Origin: Haloarchaeobius amylolyticus
Lineage (GTDB): Archaea > Halobacteriota > Halobacteria > Halobacteriales > Natrialbaceae
Length of the DNA: 64,000 bases
Assembly: GCF_026616195.1 (NCBI RefSeq)
Contig: NZ_JANHDH010000001.1
Location: forward strand, 1,240,001-1,304,000
Reading direction: 5' to 3'
Below are positions 62,920 to 64,000 of the stretch, piece by piece. The notes under the pieces were generated by a model, which was given only the letters and a program-made list of their open reading frames with translations, did not search any database and had not been told where the DNA came from. The position numbers and the translations under genes are program-made. The stretch's first letter is position 1, and every line of letters begins with the position of its first letter.

Positions 62920-63930
62920 ATGTCCCGCACCCTCGCGCTCTCCCTCCGGCTGCTGGTCGCCCTGGTCGGCCTGCTCGCCGTCACGCTGGCGCTCGGGAGC
63001 ATTCTCTTCGCCGTCTTCGCCGGTGCGACCCTGTTCGTGCTCGGCCTTACCGGGTCGAGCACGGGGAGCGCCCTCGCACCCGCAGCCGTCGTCGGGTTGG
63101 CCGCCACACTCGGGCTCATGGGCTGGTCGGTGCGCCGGGAACTCGGCGACTCGCCCCTGCACGACATCGGCCGCCACCGGACGGACGTGCCCGGCGGGCT
63201 GACACGACTCGTCACCACGACCAGTCAGCAACTCGATGTGCCGGCCCCGACGGTCCGCCTCGTCGAGAGCGAGACGCCCCTGGCGATGGTCACCGGCCTG
63301 CGCCGACGGGAGGCGACACTGGTGCTCTCGACCGCGGTCACCGACACGCTCGGGCCCGACGAACTGGCCGCCGTCGTCGCCCACGAACTCGCCCACGTGG
63401 CGAACCGCGACGTGACGCTCACGAGCCTGTGTGCGATACCGGTGTTCGTCGCCGACGACCTGTTCGAGTGGGGGCTCGGCCGGCTCGGGAGCGACGACAT
63501 GTTCCAGCAGGACGGGAACCTCCTGCAACTGGTCGCCGCCGGCCTCTCGGTCGCGGTCGGGGGCTGCTTCCTCGCGGTCGGGCGCGGCCTCCTCCTGCTG
63601 TTCTCGCGCCAGCGCGAACTCGCCGCGGACCGGACCGCCGTCACGGTGACGGGCGACCCCGGTGCCCTCGCGAGCGCCCTGGCGAGCCTCGACGAACGGT
63701 TCGCCGGGGCGCCGGCCCTCGACCGCCGGGCCGCAGACGGCGTCGAGGCGTTCTCCATCGTCCCGCCACCGCCCGAAGACCCGGAACCGGACGTCATGCT
63801 CGGCCCGGAGGGCACGCGGAAACCCTACGGCTGGGGCTTCGAGAAGGTGCGTATCCAGCTCACGAACCGGCTGCCCGGCACGCATCCGAGTACGGCGGCG
63901 CGGGTCGAGCGGCTGCGCCAGTCCGGATGA
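62920..63930 (+). CDS. M48 family membrane metalloprotease (HtpX-like)
   Basis: 336 residues. Two N-terminal helices, then HELAH (in VVAHELAHVANRD, about 149-161), two further helices, and the third zinc ligand in ELAADRTAV (about 228-236). HtpX-type quality control of membrane proteins is expected. The ATG is 93 bp from the HAD start on the other strand; a short AT-rich promoter region lies between. Confidence 0.93.
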   Translation: MSRTLALSLRLLVALVGLLAVTLALGSILFAVFAGATLFVLGLTGSSTGSALAPAAVVGLAATLGLMGWSVRRELGDSPLHDIGRHRTDVPGGLTRLVTTTSQQLDVPAPTVRLVESETPLAMVTGLRRREATLVLSTAVTDTLGPDELAAVVAHELAHVANRDVTLTSLCAIPVFVADDLFEWGLGRLGSDDMFQQDGNLLQLVAAGLSVAVGGCFLAVGRGLLLLFSRQRELAADRTAVTVTGDPGALASALASLDERFAGAPALDRRAADGVEAFSIVPPPPEDPEPDVMLGPEGTRKPYGWGFEKVRIQLTNRLPGTHPSTAARVERLRQSG

Positions 63931-63937
63931 AGCCCGG

Positions 63938-64000
63938 TCAGTCGTCGTCCTCGACCTGTATCGAACTCCCGAGGTACTTGTTCAGCACCTCGTGGACCGA
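63938..64000 (-). CDS. C-terminal end of a gene running off the window
   Basis: An open frame on the minus strand, from the window edge to TGA, encodes 20 residues ending IQVEDDD. An acidic tail is typical of haloarchaeal proteins. Too short to assign. Confidence 0.5.
   Translation of the reverse strand, partial: SVHEVLNKYLGSSIQVEDDD

Noticed and set aside
1-64000. CRISPR array or tRNA genes
   Set aside because: No regularly spaced identical repeats and no cloverleaf-type T-loop signatures noticed; a dedicated search could still find a tRNA.

Overview
This is a chromosomal window from a halophilic archaeon (class Halobacteria). The support is internal: high GC with strong G/C at third codon positions; predicted proteins rich in Asp and Glu; archaeal translation factors aIF1A and aIF5A; an archaeal type IV pilus cassette; Tat-type lipoprotein signals ending in an LSGC lipobox; haloarchaeal multi-PAS sensor proteins; and TATA-like boxes 24-30 bp before start codons, as expected for leaderless transcripts. 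I see no rRNA, tRNA, CRISPR array or complete insertion sequence. The genus cannot be fixed from the sequence alone.

Layout. 0.1-6.1 kb: a pilus/adhesin cassette (secretion ATPase, membrane platform, large Ig-domain pilin). 6.3-15.1 kb: housekeeping and transport genes (EamA exporter, FAD oxidoreductase, Na+/H+ antiporter, YchF GTPase, 2-hydroxyacid dehydrogenase, MsrB, small monooxygenase, zinc-finger microprotein, helix-hairpin-helix protein, K+ channel with a zinc ribbon), with a structured gap at 12.69-12.87 kb that may encode an RNA. 15.2-18.0 kb: a receiver/PAS/GAF sensor that has lost its kinase ATPase. 18.1-26.8 kb: a small unknown protein with a coupled leader ORF, aIF1A, bicupin, epimerase, second EamA exporter, two near-identical cold-shock genes, CBS protein, Cys-rich lipoprotein and an aminoglycoside-kinase-fold (fructosamine kinase-like) enzyme. 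27.3-30.6 kb: an AT-richer island with a two-gene cassette (DUF262/DUF1524 protein plus a nuclease-fold-like partner), the best candidate for an undescribed defence system. 30.6-32.4 kb: a Tat-exported subtilase and a second copy of the small unknown protein. 32.5-39.7 kb: lone E1-alpha dehydrogenase, a response-regulator/hybrid-kinase pair and an ArsA/Get3 ATPase. 39.7-48.5 kb: phosphatase, UspA, MFS, MscS, lipoprotein, Nif3-like protein, a 30-residue cationic peptide, the agmatinase-aIF5A pair, DoxX and a regulator. 48.7-64 kb: N-acetyltransferase, FMN reductase, MFS, aminotransferase, ABC1 kinase, Hsp20, tandem GIDE-like membrane proteins, two MoeA proteins, an M3 peptidase, a HAD hydrolase and an M48 protease.

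Genes that appear to work together: the three pilus genes; aIF5A with agmatinase, which fits the agmatine-based route to deoxyhypusine known in haloarchaea; the two MoeA proteins (ATGA overlap); the DUF7344-receiver protein 13 bp before its probable partner kinase; and the DUF262/nuclease-like pair (ATGA overlap). The most unusual non-coding observation is that the two paralogous small proteins at 18.1-18.5 and 32.1-32.5 kb share a 25-bp promoter block and, behind it, an upstream reading frame of 28-29 codons that ends in the ATGA start/stop overlap in both copies.
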